Source: Fibrobacter sp. UWB4
GTDB taxonomy: Bacteria > Fibrobacterota > Fibrobacteria > Fibrobacterales > Fibrobacteraceae
DNA length: 64,000 nt
Assembly (NCBI RefSeq): GCF_002210345.1
Contig: NZ_MWQI01000002.1
Location: 1-64,000, forward strand
Direction of reading: 5' to 3'
The translations under genes were made by a program, and so were the position numbers. The notes below the pieces were generated by a model that worked only from the letters and a program-made list of their open reading frames with translations, was not told the DNA's origin and made no database searches. This document shows, in pieces, positions 45,200 to 53,433 of this stretch (position 1 is the stretch's first letter; every line of letters starts with the position of its first letter).

Positions 45200-46966
45200 T
45201 TAAGATTTCTGTTGAAGTTGTTGGAACGTGAGTTCAATAAATTCCGCCGGACGGATCAAGGCGACCTTGACAGTGATTCTCAAATAGCCTTCGAGAATAT
45301 CATCGGCTGTCATGGTATCGCCAAGCCCCACATGCACTTCATATGCATCTTCCGGAGTCTGGCCAGCAAGGCCGCCACGTCTCCAGATGCCGTTGAGGAA
45401 GTTGTCGATCATATTTTTCATAGTAAGCCACGTTGTAGCCGTGTTGTTTTCAAACACGTAAGCCTTACAAGCCTGCTTGATCGATTCTTCGAGCATGATA
45501 ATCGTGCGGCGCACATTGATGTAACGCCAGTCAAGGCTATTGCCATTCAGCGTACGAGCGCCCCAGACCTTGATGCCGTCGCCAATAAAGTAGCGGATGG
45601 CATTTACAGCCTTGCCGTTCAGAGGGACATTCAAGTCCTCCTGTTCTTCGTTGGTCATGTTCACTGCAGTCGATACAACGCCATTAATGCTAACATTTGC
45701 CGGAGCTTTCCAGACGCCATTGCTGTTATCGACACGGGCGTAGACACCAGCCATTGCCGCAGAAGGAGCCATCAAGTTGAGTTCATCAAGCATCTGAGAC
45801 ACCATTTCGACATACGCCGGGCAAACAGCCATGAGCTGATTATGCAAATCCGTCGGATCATCATTCGTCATGTCGAAACTGCTCAAGCGCTGGAAAATCT
45901 TGATGAGATCTTTGTTTTTTTGTAAATAACTACAAAGATTGTTTAATTGCGCCTTTATTTTTTCCTTATTTTTTACATCATCAGGATCATCCGGTTTAGC
46001 TTCAGGAACAACTACATTATCCAAAGTCTTTTTAACAGCATCAAAATCTTTTTCAATATTTATCGGGAACAAATCTGCTGGAAAATTTTCTAGCTTCGCA
46101 GCAACCAGCTCTTTGTAATCATCATCGGTCAAATCCGGCAAAACAGAAATTTTCAAATCATCCGCTAACTGTTTGTATGGAGTTCCCGTAACCTGACCAT
46201 TATCATCTTTTTCAGGTTCAATGATTGCAAACGAGACCTCATTGGAAGAAACGACATTCGTTTTAACCCACGGGTAATAAGATGCGCCGTAGTTGAGATA
46301 CATCGTTCCAACTTTTTCGCGGAAATCAGCGACGCAATCTTTTTCAAGATTTCTTTCGGTAAAGCCCTCAAAAACATCCAGAATCGTAAAGCGATTCTGC
46401 ATTTTATTGCAATGTGCGAGCAATGCCGTATGCACATTTGCGCATAGACCAGCATCAGCGAGCGAAACCGCATCAGGAATAATCATCAAAGTCGGTTCCT
46501 GTTCCTTTTCGAACGGAGTAATGCCTTTGCACAACACTTCCTGATCAATTTCATTATTCTCAATTACTGTTATTTTTTTTGTACTGTCGCCCGGATCCGG
46601 TTTTTCTTTTTCAACCGTATAGCCGCCCACAGAGCAGATATAGCAGGTTGTGCCACCGTTCTGGAAGAAGATCCGCATGGAATCGTAAAGGCGGAATGCC
46701 GGCTTCGCACTAAGGACAGCCTTGGCGTCATTGCTATTGTCTTTTTTATAAGTATATCTTACAGATGGCGCACCGCCGAAGATGCTCAGATATTCGGCAA
46801 AGGACGTAATACGCACCGGCTTGTTGATCAAGCTGTTTTTGTTGTATTCCGTCTTTTCGGTATAGCCGATAAAGGCTGGGACCGCCGTAGCGACTTCTAC
46901 GACCGATCCCGGGAAAGCGTCCTTCTCGACGAGATAGACGCCAGGGGTTTTGTATGCTGTTGGCAT
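45200..46966 (-). CDS. eCIS contractile sheath (Afp2/3/4-like)
   Basis: A 588-residue sheath protein. The N-terminal handshake strand and first domain read YKTPGVYLVEKDAFPGSVVE and VATAVPAFIGYTEKT. The C-terminal core has NGKAVNAIRYFIGDGIKVWG, WRYINVRRTIIMLEESIKQA and a final ITVKVALIRPAEFIELTFQQ. The middle (about 260-390) holds an acidic insert with many Asp/Lys residues that probably faces outward. Only one sheath gene is present, unlike Afp with three. AGGAG precedes the start. Confidence 0.95.
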   Translation of the reverse strand: MPTAYKTPGVYLVEKDAFPGSVVEVATAVPAFIGYTEKTEYNKNSLINKPVRITSFAEYLSIFGGAPSVRYTYKKDNSNDAKAVLSAKPAFRLYDSMRIFFQNGGTTCYICSVGGYTVEKEKPDPGDSTKKITVIENNEIDQEVLCKGITPFEKEQEPTLMIIPDAVSLADAGLCANVHTALLAHCNKMQNRFTILDVFEGFTERNLEKDCVADFREKVGTMYLNYGASYYPWVKTNVVSSNEVSFAIIEPEKDDNGQVTGTPYKQLADDLKISVLPDLTDDDYKELVAAKLENFPADLFPINIEKDFDAVKKTLDNVVVPEAKPDDPDDVKNKEKIKAQLNNLCSYLQKNKDLIKIFQRLSSFDMTNDDPTDLHNQLMAVCPAYVEMVSQMLDELNLMAPSAAMAGVYARVDNSNGVWKAPANVSINGVVSTAVNMTNEEQEDLNVPLNGKAVNAIRYFIGDGIKVWGARTLNGNSLDWRYINVRRTIIMLEESIKQACKAYVFENNTATTWLTMKNMIDNFLNGIWRRGGLAGQTPEDAYEVHVGLGDTMTADDILEGYLRITVKVALIRPAEFIELTFQQLQQKS

Positions 46967-46983
46967 TTATGATTCTCCTATTT

Positions 46984-47769
46984 TTATGGATTAACAAAAC
47001 ATTCTGCGACAAAAATCGAGCCACCGTCCTGACCTGTTTTTGTTTTGGCAATAGACTTTGCATTTGCATTCGGAAGGCATTTCATCAAAACCTTCGACGT
47101 CGCTGAGTCAAGCAGCTGAAACCGTGGAGGCGCCCCACTTACAATCGGAATTTCGCGTTGAGATACGTAAAGCGAAAACCGCGATGATCTTTCAATACAC
47201 TCAAACCGCACCGGGTCATCAGTCTTCAACGAATCATTTATGAGCAAATTTTTATTCGCATACGCGCCAGAAACGCAATAGCACCACCTCAATTTTTTCG
47301 TCGGTATCTTTACAGTACATGTAAGATATTTTTCATGATTTATATATTCCGGTTCCAAAACAACTTCAAGCAAAAAAAGCACACCAAATATCTGTTGCAA
47401 TTCAGGCAAAGTGCTTTTTTTACGCCCCTTGACACACACACCATTTGAGCATGACACATTCGCAACCGGGAGTTCATCATGAGCAACATTATCAAATCTC
47501 GTCACATTCCAGACCTCCGAAATAGAAGCCCTGACGAAAAAGGAAAGCGTCATTTTTTTTGAAATAACGTTTTGATGAGGTTTGCAAAAAGCAAAAATTC
47601 GGACTTTCCCATCGTAAATACGGCAGAGAAGCCCTTCCCTTCTCATTATTTCCGCAGTTTCAGAGGACGGGGTTACATTAAAACCACAACAACTCCCGTT
47701 GTAGTACTCATGGCATAAAGATACATCGACGATTCTTTCGTATCCTTCACGTTTATCTTTTTGATCCAT
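46984..47769 (-). CDS. Conserved eCIS-associated protein of unknown function
   Basis: A roughly 261-residue protein between the tube terminator and the sheath. An N-terminal block (about 10-45: VDVSLCHEYYNGSCCGFNVT, then TAEIMRREGLLCRIYDGKV) resembles proteins at the same place in Bacteroidota eCIS. The rest is beta-rich and cysteine-containing, with no signal peptide at this start. The frame extends 45 codons upstream through the neighbouring gene, but ATG 47769 overlaps the previous stop by one base (TAATG) and is the natural start. I know no function; it may be a structural or capping component. Confidence 0.6.
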   Translation of the reverse strand: MDQKDKREGYERIVDVSLCHEYYNGSCCGFNVTPSSETAEIMRREGLLCRIYDGKVRIFAFCKPHQNVISKKMTLSFFVRASISEVWNVTRFDNVAHDELPVANVSCSNGVCVKGRKKSTLPELQQIFGVLFLLEVVLEPEYINHEKYLTCTVKIPTKKLRWCYCVSGAYANKNLLINDSLKTDDPVRFECIERSSRFSLYVSQREIPIVSGAPPRFQLLDSATSKVLMKCLPNANAKSIAKTKTGQDGGSIFVAECFVNP

Positions 47770-48347
47770 TATATCAACCCCAACTCTGAATTTTCTGGCA
47801 ACCGAATGACATACGGCTGGTAATACGAATAGTTTCCACCAAGAGCAACTGTTTTTAGGCGATAAACAACAGAAGGAACATATTTTGCACCAACCATTCC
47901 CCACAAATTGTTCAACTCTTGCATATTCAAGTTTTCCATGTCAATTGCAATTTTTTCCAAGCCCTCAGGCAAGTCTGGCGAATTCGAGCGGTCGAAAAAA
48001 GAATGATCCATGAAAAAACCAACCGTTTTCGACAAATAACGCAACGAATCCAAATAATTTCGGCCTTTAAAATTTGCTGCAATAACAAAATACAGGTTTA
48101 AAAAGACCATTTTTGGCGGAACAACAGCTCGATCGCCAGACACTTCTGGAACAGAATGATTCTGCATCATACTATCCCGCTCCATATTCACAAGAAAGAT
48201 GTTCAACTTATTTACTGCGTCTTCATATTCTTTACCATCATTTTCAAGCATTTTCGAAACAACAACAAGATCTTCACGGACAGACATTTCCTGACGCAAA
48301 TGAAGATTTAACCTCATAGCCAAATACTGTAAAGAAGCTCCTATCAT
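47769..48347 (-). CDS. eCIS tube terminator (DUF4255, Afp16/Pvc16-like)
   Basis: A 192-residue protein of the DUF4255/Pvc16 N-terminal family: a helical start (LQYLAMRLNLHL), PPKMVFLNLYFVIAANFKGR, LDSLRYLSKTVGFFMDHSFF, and the block IDMENLNMQELNNLWGMVGA with KYVPSVVYRLKTVAL. Afp16 terminates tube and sheath growth at the distal end. It is the first gene of the eCIS operon, with an AT-rich promoter region upstream and no clear Shine-Dalgarno sequence. Confidence 0.9.
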   Translation of the reverse strand: MIGASLQYLAMRLNLHLRQEMSVREDLVVVSKMLENDGKEYEDAVNKLNIFLVNMERDSMMQNHSVPEVSGDRAVVPPKMVFLNLYFVIAANFKGRNYLDSLRYLSKTVGFFMDHSFFDRSNSPDLPEGLEKIAIDMENLNMQELNNLWGMVGAKYVPSVVYRLKTVALGGNYSYYQPYVIRLPENSELGLI

Positions 48348-48840
48348 ATTCTATACAAGTACCAACATTTATATTTTATATATATACATTTATATGCATT
48401 TTTTCATTTAAATTCATTCACCTTAAGTCGCAATATAACATTCTGTCAAGCTTTTTGTAAATTGTAAAATTTATTTTTCTGTAGTTCATTTGTTTTCATA
48501 AACAAAAGTTTGTATAAGCGCAAGTCAACAGATTTCCAGGCGCTTAAACTCATAAAAAATGTCAACATTTTACAATAATTTTACGAGTAAAAATCGAAAA
48601 ATTGTTATGCGTACGCAAAGATCTGCATTATACAAGCAGCGTTATAGGTAATCCATATAATACGCACAAAAGCAAAAAGACCTTTCGTGAACAAACAAAG
48701 CTCCACAAAGACGTCAAGCCATCCCAAAAGCCCGTTTTTAGCGCAAAAAACGGCAAAAAGACGACTTTTGTAACAAAATTAACAGATTATTTTACAATAA
48801 TACTATGTGATTAGGACCAATTTTATATTAAATTAAGCCC
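48348..48840. other. AT-rich divergent control region between the eCIS operon and its regulator
   Basis: No gene is visible in 493 bases. It must hold the promoters of both divergent units. Visible elements are TATTGCGA on the minus strand (plus 48428-48435), matching the core of the motif before two downstream genes, the palindrome TGCGTACGCA near 48609, a TTTGTT..AACAAA inverted repeat near 48488, and a TTTTATATTAAAT stretch about 12 bases before the regulator start. Confidence 0.55.
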
Positions 48841-50178
48841 ATGTTTGAGCAAAATACAAGGCAAGAGCTGACCTCTCGCCAGAAAGAAATATTGTCTCTT
48901 TTACGCAAGGGACTCACAAATACAGAAATATGCAAGACCTTAGGCATTTCAGCGAACACCGTTAAAGTGCATCTTGCAAATATTTACAAAATTCTCGAAG
49001 TTACAAACAGGACCGAAGCTGTTTCTACGCAGAACGAGTCCGCCATAAAATTCGACGATTTAAAAAAAGATTTAATCATCGTTTTCAACAAAGAAAACGA
49101 TTTTGCAGCGACGCCAAAGGCGCAAGAACTTTACCTGTCCGTCGTCGAGTCGTTCCATCAGTACCACATATTCCGTATCATTGATTTTCCAGAAAAAGAT
49201 CTTGTGCCGGGATTTGTCATTAGCGTTTCTGCAACACACGACAACGAAGAAGTTCTATTCATTTCCATCAGGCAAGGCAACTCTCGAGAACTGCTCTGGA
49301 CAACATCAATCAAAGTCAACAGCGACGACATTCTGCTGTTAGCACAAAAGACTTCAATGCTTTTGTTCAGAAGCCTGGTACTTGCAACCGCTAAAATGAA
49401 GTATACCTCCTCCAGTTCCGTCCCCTATTGGTGGTATGCTTCAATGTACTGCAATGTCAAGCTAGAAAACCGTAGCAAAGAATCATTCGATATCAGCAAG
49501 AAAATGCTCACACCTCTTGCTACAGGCAGTGAATACAATGAACAGGCCACCTACATGTTGTCGATGGCTTATTACATAGCCTTTCTTGAAAACTGGGGCG
49601 ACAGGCAAACGAACAGCCTCGCACTGGGAGAGCTTGCGCGCAAAGCGATGTACAATGCGCCGTATTCGGTCTATTCAAAAGTCATCATGGCCTTCTACAA
49701 CACGACCATCGGCAACAAGGCAGAGGCAATTTCCTACCTCCAGCAGACCATTGAAGAAACCCCTCTTTTCATTACGGCTCGCATATACCTCATACAAATT
49801 TATCTGCTCACTGGAGAAGAGGAAAGAGCGCTCAAGCTCATCGACGAATGCGAGCGTCTAATTCCAGAGACTGCAAACAAGGCTTCAGTCACCCATGCAA
49901 GGTCATTGATTCTTTTTTTACAAGGTCGTTACAGCGAGTGCAAGAATATAGCCAAACAAGTTTTACTTTATACACCCAACGCAATGGCAGTCCGCCTTAT
50001 CATGATTGCATGCTGCTATAAAATGGGGCAAAAATCAGAATGCGAAGCCCAAATCAAAAAACTATACGAAAACCATCCGTCTTTTAATCAAAACGACATA
50101 GAACAGCTTTTAACCGGTGTCACCCCGCAAAAGAAAGCCTTTATTATGGAATCACTACAAGAGATCTTCAAAAAATAA
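48841..50178 (+). CDS. LuxR-type HTH regulator with C-terminal TPR-like region
   Basis: A 445-residue protein with an N-terminal GerE/LuxR DNA-binding domain (about 8-62: LTSRQKEILSLLRKGLTNTE, then LGISANTVKVHLANIYKIL). The rest is about 380 residues, the second half being tetratricopeptide-like helical repeats (about 240-440, for example KAEAISYLQQTIEETPLFIT). The HTH at the N-terminus is the reverse of most LuxR proteins. It is transcribed divergently from the eCIS operon and upstream of two candidate cargo genes, so it is the best candidate for their regulator. The signal it senses is unknown. Confidence 0.82.
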   Translation: MFEQNTRQELTSRQKEILSLLRKGLTNTEICKTLGISANTVKVHLANIYKILEVTNRTEAVSTQNESAIKFDDLKKDLIIVFNKENDFAATPKAQELYLSVVESFHQYHIFRIIDFPEKDLVPGFVISVSATHDNEEVLFISIRQGNSRELLWTTSIKVNSDDILLLAQKTSMLLFRSLVLATAKMKYTSSSSVPYWWYASMYCNVKLENRSKESFDISKKMLTPLATGSEYNEQATYMLSMAYYIAFLENWGDRQTNSLALGELARKAMYNAPYSVYSKVIMAFYNTTIGNKAEAISYLQQTIEETPLFITARIYLIQIYLLTGEEERALKLIDECERLIPETANKASVTHARSLILFLQGRYSECKNIAKQVLLYTPNAMAVRLIMIACCYKMGQKSECEAQIKKLYENHPSFNQNDIEQLLTGVTPQKKAFIMESLQEIFKK

Positions 50179-50267
50179 TACTAAAATAATACATAAAATA
50201 ATCCCATATAATTCCAAGGATAAACGCTCCGTAACCATACAAATTAGTACATACAAACGCCAAATCA

Positions 50268-50344
50268 GGTTATTGCGAAATAATACCATTTGATTCTACC
50301 TTTAGGTCAGTTCTTAAGAACAACGAATCAATCAGTTCTTAAGA
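50268..50344 (+). promoter_or_regulatory. Conserved 13-mer and repeated palindrome before the small beta protein gene
   Basis: GGTTATTGCGAAA (50268-50280) is identical to 50801-50813 before the next gene. Downstream, TCAGTTCTTAAGA occurs twice (50307-50319 and 50332-50344, 25-base period); the first copy includes the perfect palindrome GTTCTTAAGAAC (50310-50321). These look like binding sites for a dimeric regulator. Confidence 0.55.
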
Positions 50345-50381
50345 CATGCTCAAACAACCAAAAAAACAGGAGAAAAATCAA

Positions 50382-50720
50382 ATGGATAGCATCCGCTACT
50401 TCAAACTTCACAATTCGGCAGCATTCGTAGTACGCATCGGAGTCGAAGTCACAGACAACGACGGCAAGATTTACGAAGTTGAAAAAGATGGTTACGACGA
50501 TATCTGTGCCGGCGCCGAAAGAACATTCGATTTGAAGAACGACCCGAACAGAACCATTGCCCCGGGCTATAAAGTACGTTTGAAAGCCATTGTTGTTGGT
50601 GGATCAGATAAACTTGCTGAGGAATCTTTCATTTACGACCCGAATTCTTCTAAGACGGCTCGTTACAAGATTACCGGTTCCCTCTTTGGCAAGACCCTCC
50701 ATTTCGAAGACTGCAACTAA
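50382..50720 (+). CDS. Small beta-rich protein (possible PUD1/PUD2-like fold)
   Basis: A 112-residue protein without signal peptide: MDSIRYFKLHNSAAFVVRIG, VEVTDNDGKIYEV, a middle with AGAERTFDL and IAPGYKVRLKAIVVGG, and a C-terminus with ARYKITGSLFGKTLHFEDCN. The alternating pattern suggests a compact beta-sandwich. It recalls proteins annotated as 'up-regulated in Daf-2' domain, but that is a weak impression. An in-frame ATG lies 12 codons upstream; ATG 50382 has CAGGAG upstream, as in the calpain-like genes. It has its own terminator and shares an upstream motif with the following gene. Confidence 0.6.
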   Translation: MDSIRYFKLHNSAAFVVRIGVEVTDNDGKIYEVEKDGYDDICAGAERTFDLKNDPNRTIAPGYKVRLKAIVVGGSDKLAEESFIYDPNSSKTARYKITGSLFGKTLHFEDCN

Positions 50721-50742
50721 TTTTTAAACAAATTAGTAAAGC

Positions 50743-50779
50743 AAAAGGTGAAGACCCATTTGAGGTTTTCACCTTTTTA
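50743..50779 (+). terminator. Rho-independent terminator
   Basis: AAAAGGTGAA.AC pairs with GT.TTCACCTTTTT around a CCATTTGAG loop, directly after the small beta-rich gene. Confidence 0.85.
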
Positions 50780-50800
50780 ATACTCAATATAATCCAAACG

Positions 50801-50823
50801 GGTTATTGCGAAACAGCTATTAT
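50801..50823 (+). promoter_or_regulatory. Second copy of the 13-mer motif and -10-like box
   Basis: GGTTATTGCGAAA (50801-50813) is identical to 50268-50280. TATTAT (50818-50823) may be a -10 box. The gene starts 62 bases after the motif. Confidence 0.5.
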
Positions 50824-50875
50824 ACATTTATTTTTGATTCTGCAATTAACAAAAAACTTTATACAGGAATAAAAC

Positions 50876-51883
50876 ATGAATACGCAAAATGCGCCCCAAA
50901 ACGAAGAAGAAAAAGAAATCGAACTCAAGGACTTGAAACCAGGTGACATTCTCATTTTTGATGGAGAAACAGACGACCTCATTTCCCGCCTCATCATGGC
51001 ATTTACCAATTCCAGAGTTACCCACGGCGCAATATTCATGCAAAACGGCGAGAACGCGGCATTAGCAGACGCTGGGCAAGACGGCATCAACATGCATCTT
51101 GTTACAAGTACTCCAAACGCCCGCGGCGTACACGTTCGCCGAATCACCAAAAAAGGCGGTTTCGGAGACGATTTCGACAAGATCGTGGCACCAGTCACTG
51201 ATATCGCATACGACTACGTCAAGCAGGGACTCGTTTATCCTTACTCGAATCTGGTTTTGCTTGCCATGATCCTCATTTACAAGGACGTTTCTCACGTAAG
51301 CCTCAAGCAAGCTGCAATTATCAAGTTGTTAAAGCTTGCAGCCGCCGAACTGAAGACATTGATCGATGAAAAATACCACGATGGCAAACACACGATGGTT
51401 TGCTCTTCATACGTGTACCAGTGCTATCTGGATGCATCCAAGAACAATCCTGATTTGAAGATCGATATTAAAAACGGCGACGTTGACGCCAATCTCAGAG
51501 CCGGTAAGCGCACGGCAACGCTTTTGGATCTTTACGCCGAACACGCTGCAGAATACAACTTCAACAAGACTTTCACCGCAGAAAACGACGAACCGGTAAC
51601 GGAATCCGCCCAAGAAGTTTTGGAAGATCTCGTTGACGAGAAAAACGAAGATCACGTTTACCTGTTGAAGAGTAACTTCTTGAGCAATGCCATCGAAGAT
51701 TTCTTGAAATCGCTCTTGAAGGCAAGCGGCATTGTCGTTGACAGCATCAAGGATTTGATTGAAAACGCCAAGAAACAGCAGGCCATGTTCGTCACACCGC
51801 ACGACTTGTATTGCCACACGACAAATACGGTTTCAGTCGGTAAAGTTCCTCTTGACCGACACAGCGAAAAATACAACCCGTAA
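50876..51883 (+). CDS. Permuted papain-fold hydrolase (YiiX/YebB-like, NlpC/P60 clan)
   Basis: A 335-residue protein with no signal peptide. The N-terminal half matches the permuted papain-like fold: LKPGDILIFDGETDD, the catalytic H50 in SRVTHGAIFM, and the later C176 in HTMVCSSYVYQC. The histidine precedes the cysteine, as in YiiX/YebB and LRAT-type enzymes. Relatives act as amidases, peptidases or acyltransferases. The C-terminal 130 residues (about 205-335) are helical and acidic and not recognised. It shares an upstream 13-mer with the preceding gene and has its own terminator. It is a further papain-fold hydrolase beside the eCIS after the two calpain-like proteins; a cargo role is inference. 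Confidence 0.72.
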   Translation: MNTQNAPQNEEEKEIELKDLKPGDILIFDGETDDLISRLIMAFTNSRVTHGAIFMQNGENAALADAGQDGINMHLVTSTPNARGVHVRRITKKGGFGDDFDKIVAPVTDIAYDYVKQGLVYPYSNLVLLAMILIYKDVSHVSLKQAAIIKLLKLAAAELKTLIDEKYHDGKHTMVCSSYVYQCYLDASKNNPDLKIDIKNGDVDANLRAGKRTATLLDLYAEHAAEYNFNKTFTAENDEPVTESAQEVLEDLVDEKNEDHVYLLKSNFLSNAIEDFLKSLLKASGIVVDSIKDLIENAKKQQAMFVTPHDLYCHTTNTVSVGKVPLDRHSEKYNP

Positions 51884-51912
51884 TAGTATAAAAAAAAACG
51901 CCTCAAACATAG

Positions 51913-51970
51913 TGCTGCAAGAGCTTGAAAAGGATCCACCTCCCCAAGGAAAGTTCTTGCAGCATTTTTT
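51913..51970 (+). terminator. Rho-independent terminator of the papain-fold gene
   Basis: TGCTGCAAGA.CTT pairs with AAG.TCTTGCAGCA over a loop of about 24 bases, followed by six T. Confidence 0.8.
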
Positions 51971-51976
51971 ATACAG

Positions 51977-51999
51977 AAAAAAGCGGGACAAAGCCCGCC
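51977..51999 (-). terminator. Rho-independent terminator of pmbA
   Basis: On the minus strand GCGGGC-TTTGT-CCCGC is followed by six T (plus 51977-51982), just beyond the pmbA stop. Confidence 0.8.
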
Positions 52000-52026
52000 G
52001 AAATGTAACTTGCTGAAAGCAGAGCG

Positions 52027-53355
52027 TTAGGCGCTCACGCTTAATTCGCTCACGGCAAGTGCAGGCACTTTGTAGCTTGCAAACGGATCACGGTATTCAT
52101 TACCAACCGCCACGATGTTCTTGATAATATCGAAGAAGTTCCCGCTGAGCGTGACGCCATCGACCGGATGTTTAATAGCCCCGTCCTCGCACCAGAAACC
52201 GTGTGCCCCGATGCTGAGTTCTCCGCTCACGGAATTGCAGCCGGAATTGCCTTCCAGGCGCACCACGAGCAAACACTTCGGGAAGAGCTTCAGAAGTTCC
52301 ATCGTCGTCATGTTTCCTGGCGGCACGAGCATGTTGTAGAAGCTCGTAGACATCTTGCTGCCAAAGCTGCGAGCGCCATTGCCGGTTGTTTCACGGCCCG
52401 CCTTGGCGGCCGTTTCGAGATTATAAAGCGCCGAATTGAAAACGCCGTTTTCGACGACCTTCACGCGTTTGGTGAGGCAACCTTCGGAATCGAAATAGAA
52501 CTTGTGCTCAAACATTTCGCCGGTCGGATCGTTCCAAAGCGAGAACACATCGCTTGCGACTTTTTCGCCTTCCTTGCCGTCCAAACGGGATTGTCCCTTT
52601 TGCATGGTTTCAGCGAAAAACGGTTGGTTGTACATGCCGAGGAAACGCGCCGAGATGCGTTCCGAAAGGATTACCGGAATCTTGCCGCCTTCAATTTTCT
52701 TGGCGCCAAAAAGTTCCGTAGCGTATTCGGCGGTCTTGCTTGCAATTTCATCGATCGAAAATTCGTTCCAGTCGCGGCCATTCTTGACAAAGTTGCCAAG
52801 CTTCTTGATGCCACCCCGGCTTGCGACAGCACCTGCACCCGCAGAAGCGCAATTCGAACGAGCCTCGTAGAAAAGCCCCGTGTTGTTTGCGACAACAGAA
52901 TAATCACGTTCGATATCGCCACCGAGGTACGGGATGTTCTCGATTTCCTTGGACTTTGCAAAAGTTGCCTTTTCAAGTTCGATGCAGAAATCCTTCATCG
53001 TTGCAAGGTCTAGCGATTCCAGCGCCGGATTGTAATTCGGTTCGTCCTTCGGGAGTTCCACCGCCTTGGGGAGCGTAATATCGATTTTTTCGGTCCACTG
53101 CGTGTGGCAAAGAGCGTCCTTGAGCGTCTGTCGTAAAGCTTCATCCGTCAAGCGTTCCGTATGCGCGTAACCCGGACGACCATCCTTAATGACGCGGACC
53201 CCGAGACCTACGGAATCCGAGATTTCGGTATTCTGCACTTGCCCCTGAAAGACAGACAAACCTTCGGAATGGGTGTTAGAAGCGATAACATCGAACTGTT
53301 CGGCTTCGCCCTTGGCGAGGTCGCACATGAAAGAAACGGCATCTTTAATATTCAT
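52027..53355 (-). CDS. pmbA: TldD/PmbA family protein (PmbA/TldE type)
   Basis: A 442-residue member of the TldD/PmbA family: SVGLGVRVIKDGRPGYAHTE near 46-65, YSVVANNTGLFYEARSN in the middle, and the C-terminal block ELSIGAHGFWCEDGAIKHPV. No HExxxH metal motif is seen, which marks the PmbA (TldE) partner and not the catalytic TldD. The TldD-TldE complex is a cytoplasmic protease that trims peptides such as microcin precursors. TldD is not in the window. The gene is flanked by its own terminator and appears monocistronic. Confidence 0.92.
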   Translation of the reverse strand: MNIKDAVSFMCDLAKGEAEQFDVIASNTHSEGLSVFQGQVQNTEISDSVGLGVRVIKDGRPGYAHTERLTDEALRQTLKDALCHTQWTEKIDITLPKAVELPKDEPNYNPALESLDLATMKDFCIELEKATFAKSKEIENIPYLGGDIERDYSVVANNTGLFYEARSNCASAGAGAVASRGGIKKLGNFVKNGRDWNEFSIDEIASKTAEYATELFGAKKIEGGKIPVILSERISARFLGMYNQPFFAETMQKGQSRLDGKEGEKVASDVFSLWNDPTGEMFEHKFYFDSEGCLTKRVKVVENGVFNSALYNLETAAKAGRETTGNGARSFGSKMSTSFYNMLVPPGNMTTMELLKLFPKCLLVVRLEGNSGCNSVSGELSIGAHGFWCEDGAIKHPVDGVTLSGNFFDIIKNIVAVGNEYRDPFASYKVPALAVSELSVSA

Positions 53356-53399
53356 ATCGCAAGTATAATAATTATATAGTCAGGCAAAACCACTCTAAT

Positions 53400-53433
53400 T
53401 TGTCATGCCCGCCTCCGAGCGGGCATCTCCCAT
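53400..53433 (-). repeat. GATGCCCGC..GCGGGCATGACA hairpin repeat
   Basis: On the minus strand GGGAGATGCCCGC-TCGGAG-GCGGGCATGACA, essentially the same as at 12164-12200, lying just downstream of the HigA-like gene in the sense direction. Confidence 0.65.

Noticed and set aside
47770-47904. N-terminal extension of the unknown eCIS gene
   Set aside because: It lies wholly within the upstream DUF4255 gene; the TAATG junction gives a better start.
48602-48814. A 70-codon plus-strand frame upstream of the LuxR-type gene
   Set aside because: It has no ribosome binding site, a low-complexity basic composition, and lies in an AT-rich control region.
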